DNA of 64,000 nt. Origin: Breviolum minutum Mf 1.05b.01 (Eukaryota > Sar > Dinophyceae > Suessiales > Symbiodiniaceae). This document shows, one piece after another, positions 42,516 through 54,151 of this stretch. The stretch spans positions 124,001 to 188,000 of the forward strand of contig DF239132.1 of the NCBI GenBank assembly GCA_000507305.1, read 5' to 3'. Position numbers and translations under genes: made by a program. Under the pieces are notes generated by a model. The model did not search any database, was not told the origin of the DNA, and worked only from the letters and a program-made list of their open reading frames with translations. Every line of letters begins with the position of its first letter. Position 1 is the stretch's first letter.

Positions 42516-42697
42516 TCCCTTGCGTTATTAGTAAAGTCATCATTCCCAAACAACTCGGCAGCTCGGCGCCTTTCTCTGTGGGTGAAAAATCGGTTGAGAG
42601 ATAGCCATCATAGGCATCGAAGATACGAGGTAGCAACTCTTGCACGTGCCTTAGACTACGACTGGCATGGATTGTTTGGAGATGAATTTTCAAAAAC
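42516..42697 (-). CDS. Exon, unknown protein
   Basis: After acceptor CTACATTAG one base, then FLKIHLQTIHASRSLRHVQE, LLPRIFDAYDGYLSTDFSPT and EKGAELPSCLGMMTLLITQ. Strong protein-like sequence of about 60 codons. The donor may be GGGATG or slightly earlier. Confidence 0.6.
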
Positions 42698-42931
42698 CTA
42701 ATGTAGGTGGTGGTTATAGTTGCCACCTAATTTAAACATATGGGCAAGTCAAATTGGATCATTTCCTATATTTCCTCATATTTATGGTACACATAAAAAG
42801 TCTTTAAAGCCAGCACCGTTGCCAAACTGCCATGTTTGTTTAATTTTTGTAGATCAAATCACAAAGTCACCCAACTTCTTCCATATTGGTATGTGGGGCG
42901 AACTCTTGAGGACTTGTTTTTCTTGGTGGGA

Positions 42932-43066
42932 TACAAGGTGGGCCCTGTCACCAGTTATAAATGGATCAATCCCTATTAATGGCCTTATAAATGCGTAACT
43001 GGGGTTATAACTCTCTTTATAGGGGTTACAACTACAACTGTATGTCTGCTAGGGGTCCACCTTGTA
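42932..43066. repeat. MITE family A copy
   Basis: TACAAGGTGGGCCCTGTCACC at the left; GTCCACCTTGTA at the right; TTATAAATGGATC and GGCCTTATAAATG inside. Confidence 0.9.
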
Positions 43067-43434
43067 AATCTAATTTGTCACGAAAAAAGCCACCAGTTAA
43101 GGGTTTGTTTGCATTTTAGACTGCAAGATCATACTGTTTGTGTGGGCATAATTGTTAATGCCAGGAAATCCTGAACATCCACAGTAATTTGGAAAAAAAA
43201 ACAAAGTCCACCTTGATTCACGCCCCAAAATCCATAGTAAAGAAAAGGAACAGGAACACGTAAATCACCAAAGAAAATTAATAAACTCCTGGCAATTCTT
43301 TGTGACCTTTTTTGGATAGTGATTTGTGAAACTCAAAGGTTATTGGTGACCACCAACTATCGGGGATAATCCGGTATCAATGCATTATACAAAAAATATA
43401 CATAACACACTCACCCCATAAGGTGTATTTATGT

Positions 43435-43527
43435 AACTTCCGTCCCAAGGTACTTCTTTGTCACGTTCCAAAAGCGTGTCCTCACCACTTGCGCAGAGGC
43501 CTTAAGACCACGATGGAAGTCCTTCAC
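43435..43527 (-). CDS. Exon, unknown protein
   Basis: After acceptor CCCTATCACAG the frame reads VKDFHRGLKASAQVVRTRFW and then NVTKKYLGTEVT before a stop. No ATG-started frame covers it. Donor probably within the last few codons. Confidence 0.55.
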
Positions 43528-43597
43528 CTGTGATAGGGCGGTGTTTTCACCACAGCCTTTGGCAACAAAAACATAGTTGTTGTGGGAGTTACCCTGT

Positions 43598-43697
43598 GGT
43601 AAACTAACATAGCTAGCTGGAATATCCCCACTTTTAATAGGGAATCCTCATCTTCAATCCAGGCTTCATTTTCCAGCCAGCTATGTTAGTTTACCGT
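43598..43697. repeat. MITE family D copy, best preserved
   Basis: TGGTAAACTAACATAGCTAG at the left is the reverse complement of the right end CAGCTATGTTAGTTTACC, allowing one mismatch. CCACTTTTAATAGGGAATCC inside. Confidence 0.9.
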
Positions 43698-43699
43698 GG

Positions 43700-45330
43700 T
43701 TTAATATCATTTTCAGGGGTGCTATATCTTAGCTTTCGCGGAATGTATCATATGAATCAATTTGGGGTCTTATCCCAAATTAGTGGTACTCCAAACGACC
43801 ACAAAGTTAGACACAAACAACGACAAACCGTACATAACCGAGATTTTACCCAATGATTGTGTGGGTATTCCCTAGTCTTCCAAGCCATCCTCCAGTCATA
43901 CCCTGTCATGAGTGAAAATAACTCCCAAACACCTGCTGAGTAACGCTTACCTCAAAAGGTACAGTATGACTGGAAGACTACATTTTCAACCCACTCAAAA
44001 CAATCAGTGTTTGACCAACAAAAATCTCGGAGTATCTAATTTGAACATATCTTTCTATACTTTGTACACACAATGTTATTGGTAATGTTTCATTGCTTTT
44101 CATATATAGATTAAATGCACCCGTTTTTCTCTGTTGGGTAAATACACACCAACCTTGAAACCCTTGTGTTGTAAATCTGCGGGTAACAGTAAACTCTCTC
44201 CCATGATGGGAGGATTGTTGGTGATGAGTGTTTTGGCTGACTGTACGTTTTTTTTCCTATCTAAGCTGAAAAAATATCTTCAAACATTGTGAGTTACTTA
44301 TTTCAACTGCTGCCACTGTTTTTGGCTGGTAAAATCGAATACTAAGGCTTGGTATTTTTTTGCTTGTGAGTTTGTTGACACAAGGTTTGCTATTCCTCAT
44401 GCGAGACACCTCCAGCCAGTTGCTCATTTTTTAATCACCACAGGCACTAGTCAGCAAAAAACAACTCCAAAATTCAACCCCATCTTCACCCCCCAAGTAC
44501 TTTGATGCTACCTAAGCCTTCGTGAACTCTTTTAGCTTCTGATCTTTGTCAATCCAAGTTGTTCCTTGGTAAAAAAAAAAAATCAAACACATAAAAAAAC
44601 GGTGAGTTTGTGTTTGTGTTTGACAAAAAAAACAAGCAAACCAAACAAAACTTCAATATATTTTCACCTCTTCACACTTTCACCGCCCCGGACCTGCCAC
44701 TCTCTTGGAAGCCATGGCCTTGACCAACTCGCTGCCATGGCGGTCCCGTCTTCGTCATGGATTCGTTGCTCAAATGGGCATTTTCTGCCCTAAACTTTTA
44801 GCAATCCGTGGCGTTTCCCAACGTTAAATGTTTGTCAATTATTTGGTGCTTACTGTTTGTTATTTGAAAAAGTGTGTTTTTTCGGACATAATACAAAGTT
44901 TGTACAGAACATTAAAAACAATCGGTTGCTTGCGAATCTTCATCTGACTCAAAATATCTACTCCCATTCCACTTGTCTCATTTTGTTTGACTCGACATCA
45001 ACATCCTGCATGTTGGAAGCTCAAGTGATTCTTTCGGACAACATGCGGGGTTGCACCCTTAAAATGGCACTACATATATGTCTGATACCTCAGTGGTACA
45101 TGCTACGAATACTATGTAATAGCCATTGCGGATGATTTTTCCAGCCATTTCAGAGCCTGAAATTTGAAAGTTCAGACGTGATGTTTCCACACTAAATCAT
45201 ATGTAACCCAAAAAAATATCATTTGGCTTGGTCCTTACTGGCTAAGTGAGATTTAAAAAAACTACCATCCAAATGGTAACAAAAATCCAGTCAAAAAAAA
45301 TGAAGTTCAGGCTGGGACACCTGTTTAAAA
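43700..45330. other. Stretch with few coding signs
   Basis: Holds element J at 43871-43983. A GC-rich spot at 44690-44770 has a minus frame MAASWSRPWLPREWQVRGG that may be an exon. Plus-strand frames at 44566-45135 are unconvincing. Confidence 0.4.
43871..43983. repeat. MITE family J
   Basis: TAGTCTTCCAAGCCATCCTC at the left and AGTATGACTGGAAGACTA at the right, inverted with internal CAGTCATAC. Fragments of the motif lie near 4790 and 5958. Confidence 0.75.
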
Positions 45331-45334
45331 GGGT

Positions 45335-45480
45335 TTTAAAAAAAGACGAGTTCCCGACCATCAATCAAAACGAAGTCGCAGCGTTCTGCCAAAACTTGAG
45401 AGTCGTGATTTATGTTTCCAAATTGAATCTTTCCCAACTTGAATTTCAAGAAAAACCGTGGATGAAACCATCCATTTTGT
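45335..45480 (-). CDS. Candidate exon, strand uncertain
   Basis: The minus frame reads WFHPRFFLKFKLGKIQFGNI and then NHDSQVLAERCDFVLIDGRE. The plus frame 45246-45530 (KMKFRLGHLFKRVLKKDEFP) is equally smooth. Only the strand bias of the window favours minus. Confidence 0.3.
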
Positions 45481-45603
45481 ATGAATCATTCAACCAGAAT
45501 TATGTTTTTTTCCAAGCGAACCTCTTATAAAAACGAGAGATTCCTCAGAAATCCTATTTGACACGGCATTTTTTCTCACAATCCTCACCCCACTAACTAT
45601 ACT

Positions 45604-45746
45604 ACAAGGTGGGCACGGTCACCAGTCATACTTGAGTTGTACCCCTTATAAATGGCCTTATACATGGGTTTCACCAGGGGATATTTCACCCACTATAAGT
45701 GGAGTTATTAGGGACCCTACTCATAACTGGTAGGGGCCCACCCTTG
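45604..45746. repeat. MITE family A copy
   Basis: ACAAGGTGGGCACGGTCACC at the left; TAGGGGCCCACCCTTG at the right; TATAAATGGCC and ATAAGTGGAG inside. Confidence 0.9.
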
Positions 45747-45895
45747 CCCCATTCCCCGACCATTTACCACCAGCACCTCAGATGAGGAAAACACCAAGGT
45801 GTCCACACATGATAAGGTCTGATCCTCATCGAAGGTGATGCCAATGAAACACAACAAATCGAATCCTGGATGGTTCAGGTTTCTCCAGGGATCCT

Positions 45896-46042
45896 TACAA
45901 GGTGGGCCTGGTCACCAGTTATACATGGAGTCATCTACAACTTCTATATAAGTAGGGTTATAACCTCAGTTACCCATGTATTTTCCGGTCACTTATAGAG
46001 GTTGTTGCACCCCATTTATACCTGGTAGGGCCCCACCTTGTA
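45896..46042. repeat. MITE family A reference copy
   Basis: One of the clearest copies: about 147 bases from TACAAGGTGGGCCTGGTCACC to GGTAGGGCCCCACCTTGTA. The terminal inverted repeat is about 20 bp (consensus ACAAGGTGGGCCC-x-TACCAGT). The sub-terminal TATAAATGG and ATAACC phrases are also inverted, so the whole element folds on itself. No coding capacity. A second copy (45604-45746) is 150 bases away. Confidence 0.9.
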
Positions 46043-46529
46043 CGTTACAAATTAGCTTTATGTTAGAATTGTTAGAATCAAATGTAGTAATGTAGTAGTC
46101 ATAATGCCCTATAGATTTCCTTCAAAAACGGACGTTTTTTGTGCATTGGACGACCGGTGAGTTGCGTGATTTTTCACAACACCTTGGAGACTCAACTCAT
46201 CTTCAAAAGGGACCCTTTTTCCACTTCTATGTTTCTTGGAGGGTCTGGGTACAGGTTCTCTCAACTGGTACCCCACTAGTACTATAGGTACTTAAATAAA
46301 TAATTATGATATTAAGATGTCGGTACGTGATAAAACATCTATAACTCAACTCTGCCTGACTCCCCCTAAGCTGAGGACGATGAAAGATTCTTCAAGGCCA
46401 TAGAAGGAAGAGACCTTCACCCCAAATCGTTACCAAGGCGCTGAAAAAAACAGGGGTTGTTCCCCCCTAGTATGCCAGTGGGTTCTATTAAAGATGTCTA
46501 GGAATCCTCAAACCTGAAATCTCATATCA

Positions 46530-46650
46530 GTACAGATCTTGGTGGTGTTTCTTGCCTGTGCATCTTGGGGGCGATGATGGCAATGACGAATCCATCCCAA
46601 TATAGATATGTCTTCCATGCCGCAATGGTGATGGGACATTGTACAAAAAT
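46530..46650 (-). CDS. Candidate exon
   Basis: Three minus frames are partly open. The best reads CPITIAAWKTYLYWDGFVIA and then IIAPKMHRQETPP. It may be a membrane-facing segment. Low certainty. Confidence 0.35.
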
Positions 46651-47220
46651 ACGCTCCCTGAAACCAACAGCTTGGGAAAAAACACATCGTCTTCCCACCA
46701 TCCATCTTCGGGGGTTCAAACTCGCTGTTTGTTTCACGTTTTTGGGAAGTTTTGGGGACGGTCCAAATCTCTGAACTTCCCAAAGTTGGGGGGCCGGTCC
46801 CCTTGGGAATTCCCAAGGTTGTTGGAAAGCATGGGGGAGGAGTCATTTTTTCTTGATTCCCCCGTTTCTTTCAAGAAAAAAACGGGGCGGCTGTACCCTG
46901 AAAGGAAACAAAAATACATTGCAAAGTCTAAATATCACTACACTAAACCCTAAATATTTGATATGGAATTTGTTGGTTGGCAACATATTTTGGTATCAAT
47001 CATTCCCATGTCTCCAACTCGGCCCTGGAAAAGTCCTTCAGACAATCCACAGAAAATTCAACATTGCTTCAAGTAGACTACATTGCTGAACATGGCTGAT
47101 CGCAACTAGCCGAGGGGATACCCAGGAAATTTCCATAACATTTAAAAATCAACAATCTTCTGATAGATGGGAGTTATGTAAATCTGATTCTTACTTGTGG
47201 TAAATGGCACACCGGTATAC

Positions 47221-47374
47221 CCCTGAAAATGAACGAATGTCCCAAGGAAATGAATCATCCACTCCAACCCTCAATTTCCACCAATTCCCAGCATTTCCAC
47301 GCCAACAAAACTGCGCCTCGACTCGATCCTTCCATGGGCAAATTCCACCCCAATGCCCTGGAGCTGTGCCATTT
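47221..47374 (-). CDS. Exon, Trp/Gly-rich unknown protein
   Basis: After acceptor GTGGAAACAG come one base and exactly 51 codons: NGTAPGHWGGICPWKDRVEA, QFCWRGNAGNWWKLRVGVDD and SFPWDIRSFSG. It ends GGG followed by GTATAC. Five tryptophans. The plus-strand frame 47204-47872 and another minus frame are shadows. Confidence 0.6.
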
Positions 47375-47399
47375 CTGTTTCCACCCGAAAAAAATATTG

Positions 47400-49300
47400 A
47401 TGGCAAAATAAAAGCAGAGCAAACATCACACATAGTAAATCCATGTAAATCCTGGCAATCATTGGATCCAACAATGGGAATCTCGTTTTTTTTTTTAACG
47501 TACCATAAGTGGTTGTACAACTCGTGTGAGTCAACGTTTCTGACGACCATCAACTTGGTTATCATCTTTTCCGTTGTTGTTTTTTTTGAAAGGTCTGAAT
47601 TTGGGAGCTGGGAAAGGAGGCCAAAAACCAACCAAAACCAACAAACCAGGACCTATTATTTTTTGGCTGCAAGCTGGAGCTCTTTTTCTTCGGGGGAGAG
47701 GGGGTGGGGGAGATGTTTCTCTTTGGATATGATGCGTGTATGTGTCTTAAAAATCCAGCAAGCTGCATGGGTTGGTACTAAAATCACATGCTTGTTGGAA
47801 AATCCATCAAACAAAGTGAAAACAAAAACCCATGGACTGTTTTGGATGATCCTAATGAAACACAATGTGTGATTTTTTTGCTAGCAAATGGGACATCCTT
47901 CCCTACAACAAATAATCCCTCAGAAAAAACTCGGAGCTGATGCCATATCAACTATTACCCTATATTGAAGTGTGAAATAATACCAGTTTGATATTGAAAA
48001 AACACATCTACAAACATCTTGAAGTATTTGCAAAGATTCACTTACGCATGCTGATAATATTGAACAATCATGACTCTTTTGGAAAATACAACATGCAACG
48101 TTTCCCACTAAGAGTCTATACAGGTGCAATGTTTCTGACACCAACCTTTAAATAAATGTACGAAAAGTATGCACGAGTTTACTTATTCAGTGTTCATCTG
48201 TCCTAATTTCTTGTGACATTGTGCCTTGCTTGATGCCCCCTCCAATATGTGTATATAATTTTAATGACCCTGGCCATGGCCTGCCCATATACATAAGGAG
48301 TTCGGATGTGATTTCCAATTAGCTCGGATGGACTCCAGGAGTTTTTGTTGGGGCCGTTGTATCTGGTGGGTCAGTCCTAGTCAACAATGGAAACTGCAGA
48401 TTCGGTGCCGCAAAACTCAGTCTCAGGTTCTACAGTTCAAACCAAAATTCACCTCATTTACAGTACAAATTTACCCCCCACAAAAAAATCCTCTAAATGG
48501 GTGTTTCCCAAAAATAGGAAAAAACCCAAAATGGATGGTTTATAATGGAAAACCTTATTGAAATGGATGATTTGGGGGTACCCCAGGGATAGGAAACCCT
48601 GTTTGCTCCATGCCTGGATAGCTACCATCGCATACATCGACCTACGCAAAAGTGCTGTTTTTTTTTAATTTCCAACCAAAAAACGGTGGTGGCACGGGAT
48701 TGAGAAAAAGGGGTGATATATATATATATATATACTGTAGTATGTGCATATATATATATATAACACCATGTCGTGAGATAGAAGATGATTGAAGTATATA
48801 CTTAACCAGTTTCATGAGATTTCATGAGCGTTTGAGTTTTGTTTATACTTTTTCTATTTCAAATTGCTAGGTATTTTTTTCTGAGCATTGAAAATGTGTT
48901 CGTCCAACCCGGGGTCATCCATTAACCCCCGAAATATCCAAAAGTACACTAAGTATCCAAATCTACCAGTTTCCAAATTATCATTGTTTGGTCTATCCAG
49001 ACACCTTACGTTTTCTCATCTTTCATCGTCAACCAGCTCAACTTACCACGCTTTTTTTCGAGGTCATTCAAGTTGATCCTCCAATGGGTATATCGAACCA
49101 CAAAAGAAAAAAAAATACGGATTGTGGATTTCAACCCAGCGGATCGAACAAATATAAGTTATTAATATAGTTATCAATTTAATATCTATATAGGCAGCCC
49201 ATCTTTCCCAAATATTGAGGTTTGGTGTTGGCAGTCCTTATTTCGCACCTTCACTCACCTACTCACAAAGCAGTTGCAAAGCTGGGGCGTATTAATGTTC
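47400..49300. other. Stretch without confident exon
   Basis: AT-rich, with an (AT)n tract near 48713-48765. Short open frames on both strands are not persuasive. Confidence 0.45.
48713..48765. repeat. (AT)n palindromic tracts
   Basis: Two AT dinucleotide runs separated by CTGTAGTATGTGC. Similar runs occur at 49608-49640, 50473-50488 and 58023-58040. Confidence 0.9.
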
Positions 49301-49309
49301 ATGTCAATC

Positions 49310-49450
49310 ATTCAGTTCCAAGGTGTATCAATTTTTGTTGGTCATGGTCCCCACACAAAACCCACAACTCAACAACTTCCAATCCTGGGCTGTCTTCGTG
49401 CTCCCTTACGACGCACTTCCCGGGTGCCCCATATATCATGCTCCAATTCT
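49310..49450 (-). CDS. Candidate exon, possible C-terminus
   Basis: The minus frame reads APGKCVVREHEDSPGLEVVE and then LWVLCGDHDQQKLIHLGTE, stop near 49308. Good composition; acceptor not fixed. Confidence 0.45.
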
Positions 49451-49609
49451 GAAATCAATTATACTACAAATAGGACTTGTCACACACACACACAAACCAC
49501 AAAATGGTCTTGAAGTTGCTTTTTTGAAACATCTATATAAAAGATCATCTCTTCAACATCTCTATCGAATTTTACAGGCTTTTAGGTGAATTTTAGGTGA
49601 GCCCACAAC

Positions 49610-49640
<31 letters not shown>

Positions 49641-49679
49641 CAAATATATCTTCATCCTAAGACCATTCATCACCCGGAA

Positions 49680-49856
49680 ACCCTCCTGGAACCTTTCGGC
49701 ACCTCGGCTTCCACGGATCTACGGCACCGAGATGGAGCTGGATGAGAATTCTTGCATCTGTTGCTCCTATTTCAAGGATGGGAAAAGGCCGGGATCTGTG
49801 GTTCTGAAATGCCAATCTTTTGCAGTAGATGCAAATATGTTCACTTTGTTACTGAG
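49680..49856. CDS. Candidate exon, strand unresolved
   Basis: A GC-rich block open on both strands. Plus reads MELDENSCICCSYFKDGKRP and ends near GAGGTAAAA, a good donor. Minus reads LEIGATDARILIQLHLGAVD and then WKPRCRKVPGGFPG. If plus, it breaks the one-strand pattern. Confidence 0.35.
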
Positions 49857-50203
49857 GTAAAAAATATGACACATGAAGAAAAAACAAACTCAAACGGTAC
49901 AAATCAAGAACCAAAACTCAAACATCATCAATCGTCATGGATCTTCCTTGGAATTTGTGCTGGATAAGTAGGTCCTTGACACTGAGTTGTTCACATCCGA
50001 ATCTCACACTGGTTCCGCTTACCATGATGCCCTGTAGGTTAAAAAATCCCAATATCAACCTTGCTATACAATTGGATTCTTGAAGTATCTAAGCTCACAA
50101 ACTCACACCTTTCATGTTTCATATCATCTGGAGTCGGTTTTCCCTTAGCAAACGGCATTTTCTTAGTGAGGGAAAGAATGGTTTGGTCGTAAGAATCTAC
50201 TGC

Positions 50204-50306
50204 CTTTAATCAGCCGGGATCTCAAGTCATTGGTGTCTTGGAAATCCCAGAACCAGTATCCAAGCTGAGTCTTAGGATGCCCACAATCCGAAAACTCCCG
50301 AAACAG
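50204..50306 (-). CDS. Exon, unknown protein
   Basis: After acceptor TGTATTCCAG come exactly 34 codons (LFREFSDCGHPKTQLGYWFW, DFQDTNDLRSRLIK) plus one base, ending AAAG followed by GCAGTA, a GC donor. Aromatic-rich core; family not recognised. Confidence 0.6.
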
Positions 50307-50654
50307 CTGGAATACAAATTGCGGTAGTATGATGACACAATATGACACGAATCTAGCTGGATTTTCCACCCCAGGACCCAGAAAAATGTTTGTTTAATCC
50401 ATTCAATATACAGAATCCTCCAAAGAACAAAGCTGAGAAGGTACATATACAGTAGATGTGTAAATACAAATCTATATATATATATATATCTGCACACCTA
50501 AACACCGCAGCCACAAACTTCTTCTCAGGAAACAGTTGGAGGCTAAAGGGTTTTACTGAATGTCTAAAGGTTATAGATGGAAACAGAACATATAGGATGA
50601 ATCTCCCAAAACCAACGACATTTTATAGTACAACACTAGTAGTTGAAATGAAGG

Positions 50655-50780
50655 CTATCTCCCAGGTTTTCCTAGATTTCCATCAATTTCACAACATCTG
50701 AAAATCCCTTTCTCCAGGTCCTGGGCGTCGTGACCCTTGGCGTTCCTCCAAAGACCTGGGTAGGTTGGATTCTGCCAGAA
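50655..50780 (-). CDS. Candidate exon
   Basis: The minus frame reads FWQNPTYPGLWRNAKGHDAQ and then DLEKGIFRCCEIDGNLGK. A second minus frame is open too. Confidence 0.35.
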   Translation of the reverse strand, partial: FWQNPTYPGLWRNAKGHDAQDLEKGIFRCCEIDGNLGKPGR

Positions 50781-51404
50781 AACCAAGAAATCAACAGATA
50801 GGCAAATTCAGTTTTTTTTGTTTTCGGGATTCTCGATTCTAAACATGTCAGCAATAAACTTGGTGGTGAGGGAGTTACTGGCTTGGGGGGTAGATAGAAT
50901 TGGATCAAATCCTGAGAATGGTAATGGGACCTAAATACTATGCTGAGAAGGTGATTAGACCCCCAAAATATTTGCTGACAATATTACTGGTCAAGAGGAC
51001 AAACATCTTGAAACCATCCATTTTCCTGACAATGTTTGAGTAGAGCTTGTGAAGGACAAATATCCAAAAATAAAAACACCAGAGTTTTGGAGGTCATCAA
51101 CAAACTCACCTTTCAAAACGTGCATGTTTTCTTTCACGCACCATCCCCATCCTCATTAGAAATTATACAGTAGTCAAGTGGCAAATCATCAAACACTCTC
51201 AAAGTAGGTGTGAACATCAAACACACACACACACACTCACACACAAATGCTTGAACACACACTTTACATCACTTTACCTGATGGGATGTGTTTTTCTCCA
51301 ACCGCACATCCAGGTCCATTTCAATCCCTGTGATCAATTCTTTTTCGTTCGAGAGTCGCTGGTGATATGATCCTCTTTGGATCAGAAATCAACAACATCC
51401 ATGA

Positions 51405-51530
51405 AACGTCATGAAATGCTAGTGCCGTTCGGTCTGAAACCATCGAATTTCATTTGGCGAAACAAAGACCGCAAGGAATTGAGGATCGCCAAAAAAGAAC
51501 AACAGCGATTGGAAAATGACTGTGTAACGG
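51405..51530 (+). CDS. Candidate plus-strand exon against MITE A
   Basis: From an ATG near 51389-51405 the plus frame reads MKRHEMLVPFGLKPSNFIWR, then NKDRKELRIAKKEQQRLEND. It runs straight into family A sequence at 51531. The minus strand gives only broken frames. One of the best plus-strand candidates, but short. Confidence 0.35.
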
Positions 51531-51643
51531 TACAAGGTGGGCCCTACCAGTGGTAAATGGATTGGTAACCCCTATAAATGGCCTGAAAATACCCCTACAA
51601 GTGGAGTTATTTCACCCCTTTTATAGTAGGGGACCACCTTGTA
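51531..51643. repeat. MITE family A copy
   Basis: TACAAGGTGGGCCCTACCAGT at the left; TAGTAGGGGACCACCTTGTA at the right. Confidence 0.9.
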
Positions 51644-51726
51644 CAACAGAACAATTTGTACTATAGTTTGGTGGTTGAGCCGCCCAGCTTTTTTGATAAT
51701 TGGTCGAAATGAATGAGAATCACTTA

Positions 51727-51836
51727 TCCCAGATGCTCCATGGGACATTTAATATTTACCAAGCCATTTCCCCTTGAATGTGGCCATGTTTTCACGTAAT
51801 GTAGGTGAATAATCCATACATATAGAGCATCTGGGT
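51727..51836. repeat. MITE family G, longer variant
   Basis: CCCAGATGCTCCATGGGAC at the left is mirrored by ATAGAGCATCTGGG at the right, with ATTTACC and GTAGGTGAAT inside. Confidence 0.75.
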
Positions 51837-51954
51837 GTTTTATAAACTACACATATTTACCAAGTTTGGTTCAATGGTACTGTTCAGCGGAACCTACTTA
51901 ACAAAAAAAACTATAAAAAACCAGAAAACACTTAACGGAATCCACACCTTCGTG

Positions 51955-52050
51955 GTAGAACCAGTTCCGTGTGCAGTACTGGAAGTGGCCATTGACCCAT
52001 CATACCCACACTCAATCAAGTCCAAGAATCCAAGAGACGAAAAGAACCTC
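51955..52050 (-). CDS. Candidate exon
   Basis: The minus frame reads LDLIECGYDGSMATSSTAHG and then TGSTTK, ending AAG followed by GTGTGG. The plus strand is also open (51835-52227). Confidence 0.35.
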
Positions 52051-52815
52051 AAAATAACATTTAAACAAAACATGTTGCGAAAAATGGAATCGGTTGTCAT
52101 TGCAAAACGGATTGTTGTTTGTAGATGTGTAGTTTTTTGTATTTTTAATCATCTGGATGCATCTCTTTCTCGACTTGTTTCTTTTAATTTGTGGGAGCCA
52201 ATCACTCACAAAATTAGATTTGCTTAAGGTGGGTGCCAAAAAAACATATTCCCCAAATGGTGGTTTGGTGGCGATGTACCATGGTAGAAAGTAAACAATC
52301 ACCTGAAACAAGCTAAAGCAAATCAAGCATTTTAGTCATACTGCCATACCTATCCAAAGAAATGTCCATAGGGGACATCTGCGAGGAATAGCATTAAGAC
52401 CCACAAGATCAAACATTCCACGTATAGCTGAGACAGCATTTTTTATTCAGGTCATTTTTTCTGGTGTCCTTGAGCAATGAAGGAAAAATCTCTATTCCAT
52501 CTTTTTGTTCGACAAAAACAGGCTTCATATGTCATTAGTTCAATTGATCCGCAACTAAACCGAGATTACTTTGTGGCTAAGGGTAATTGTAGCAAGTAAT
52601 TATACTTGCTAGAGGCGGTTCAAAAATCATTCATTCAGGGCACAATAGAAACCAACTTACACAGATTCATCACGGTGAAAAAAAAACACCGATGAGCTAT
52701 TTACCGCCATGAACCACCACCAAGTACTATACATCCTTCACAACCCAAAATACCATCAAACACCCAATCTTTGTTTCACTGCCACCACATCTCATTGAAA
52801 TTTCTGGTGTCAAAC

Positions 52816-52892
52816 CGATCGCAGCTACTCCTCAATCGACGCAGTATCTCGTTTGTTTCGTTTCTCACTCGAAGTTCGAAGTGGATAGATAC
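52816..52892 (-). CDS. Exon, unknown protein
   Basis: After acceptor GGACTTGGCAG come exactly 25 codons (VSIHFELRVRNETNEILRRL, RSSCD) plus two bases to GTTTGA. Strand then helix character. Not covered by any ATG-started frame. Confidence 0.55.
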
Positions 52893-52944
52893 CTGCCAAG
52901 TCCACATGGAAAATTCAGCCAATTAGGGCAGTTGATATTTGCTA

Positions 52945-53790
52945 CAATAGTGGACCCTTAACAGTTATAAATGGGGTGAAATATGGTGAAATAACCACTA
53001 TAAATAGCATGATAAGTGGGTTTCCCTTGGGTTATATGTAGGTGGTTGAATTACTCAACCTGATAAAGAATCATGTGCTTTGGGCAGATTTCCCAGGAAA
53101 GGTGTAAGATAAACAAATGCACAACAAAAAGCACACCACTGATGCAGTATGCAAACAACACTTGCGTCAGTTTTGCTGTTTTTCTTGCTGTGGGGATTAC
53201 TTGGATCAGCTTACGATGCTTGGAACAAGTTCCAACGATATTCTCCTAAATAGTAGTTGAATGATGGTTTGCAATGCCACAGAATAAAAAAAACACAGTA
53301 AACACGTCTAAGACTAGCAGCAACAACAGCACTGATCATAGTGACAACCGATAACACATCTTTTCAGAAGTACAACAACCAACAATAGTACGAAACAAAA
53401 CCTGTCACCAATTTCGCGATAGTGATCAAATTGAACAAATCCAACAACCAGTGCCAAAAATTGACCTGTTGGAATGACTCGGATTGACCTGTTGGAATGC
53501 AACCAAATAGGAAGGCCCTACCTTCAATGCTGCCATGTTCCACAAGAGGGAAACAAAGATGTATTTAGTAAAAGAAACAAATCTATCAATAAATCCTACT
53601 ACATACAAAAATACATGTAGACACATACACATACAACATGTTCGGCAGGTCATCTATTTGTGAAACATGTTGTTTATCGTTTTTTTTCCCTCGCCTTTCC
53701 ACCGTTCCATGATGTGACCTGGCAGAGAGTGAGAGTGAGAGTGAAGGGTGGCGATTTGTGAAGGGGGTCAACCTTGTTTTTGGGGAGGGG
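52945..53790. other. Repeat-derived and non-coding stretch
   Basis: Family A remnants (52945-53040), then AT-rich DNA. CAACAACAGC repeats near 53318 give Cys/Val frames on minus that look artefactual. Confidence 0.45.
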
Positions 53791-53910
53791 TACACCCTTT
53801 GGAAGATTAAAATAGAACCTGAAAAACCTGAAAATGATGGTTTGGAAGATGAGGTTCCTTTTCCAGGGGGGCCTGTATTCTCAGGTTCCAGCCGTTAATC
53901 TTGGGGTGTA
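53791..53910. repeat. MITE family C copy 2
   Basis: TACACCCTTTGGAAGATTAA at the left; GTTAATCTTGGGGTGTA at the right; AACCTGA and TCAGGTT inverted inside. Confidence 0.85.
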
Positions 53911-53997
53911 ATATCAATACAAAAAGGAGATCTAAGAATCTACAAGATTCAGCTAGAGAATCTAAAGGATTACAAACCAATTCTGGGTGAAGATAGA

Positions 53998-54151
53998 TAC
54001 AAGGTGGGCCCAAAACAACAAATGATAAATGGAATGTTACAAACCGTACAAGTAGGGTGAAATAACCCCAGTTACTCATTGATTTTCGGCCATGTGTAGG
54101 GGCCCCATAACTCCCCATTCTTTACGATAGGCGATAGGGACCCAGCTTGTA
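53998..54151. repeat. MITE family A copy
   Basis: TACAAGGTGGGCCC at the left; GGGACCCAGCTTGTA at the right, with AAATAACCCCAGTTAC and GTAGGGGCCCC inside. Confidence 0.85.

Noticed and set aside
45604-46042. Paired inverted repeats considered as an LTR or an attachment site pair
   Set aside because: Each unit is itself a complete inverted-repeat element found about twenty times. No integrase, reverse transcriptase or primer-binding site lies between them.
47204-47872. 222-codon plus-strand frame
   Set aside because: It overlaps the better minus exon 47221-47374, with exact splice phase, and becomes low in quality beyond it.
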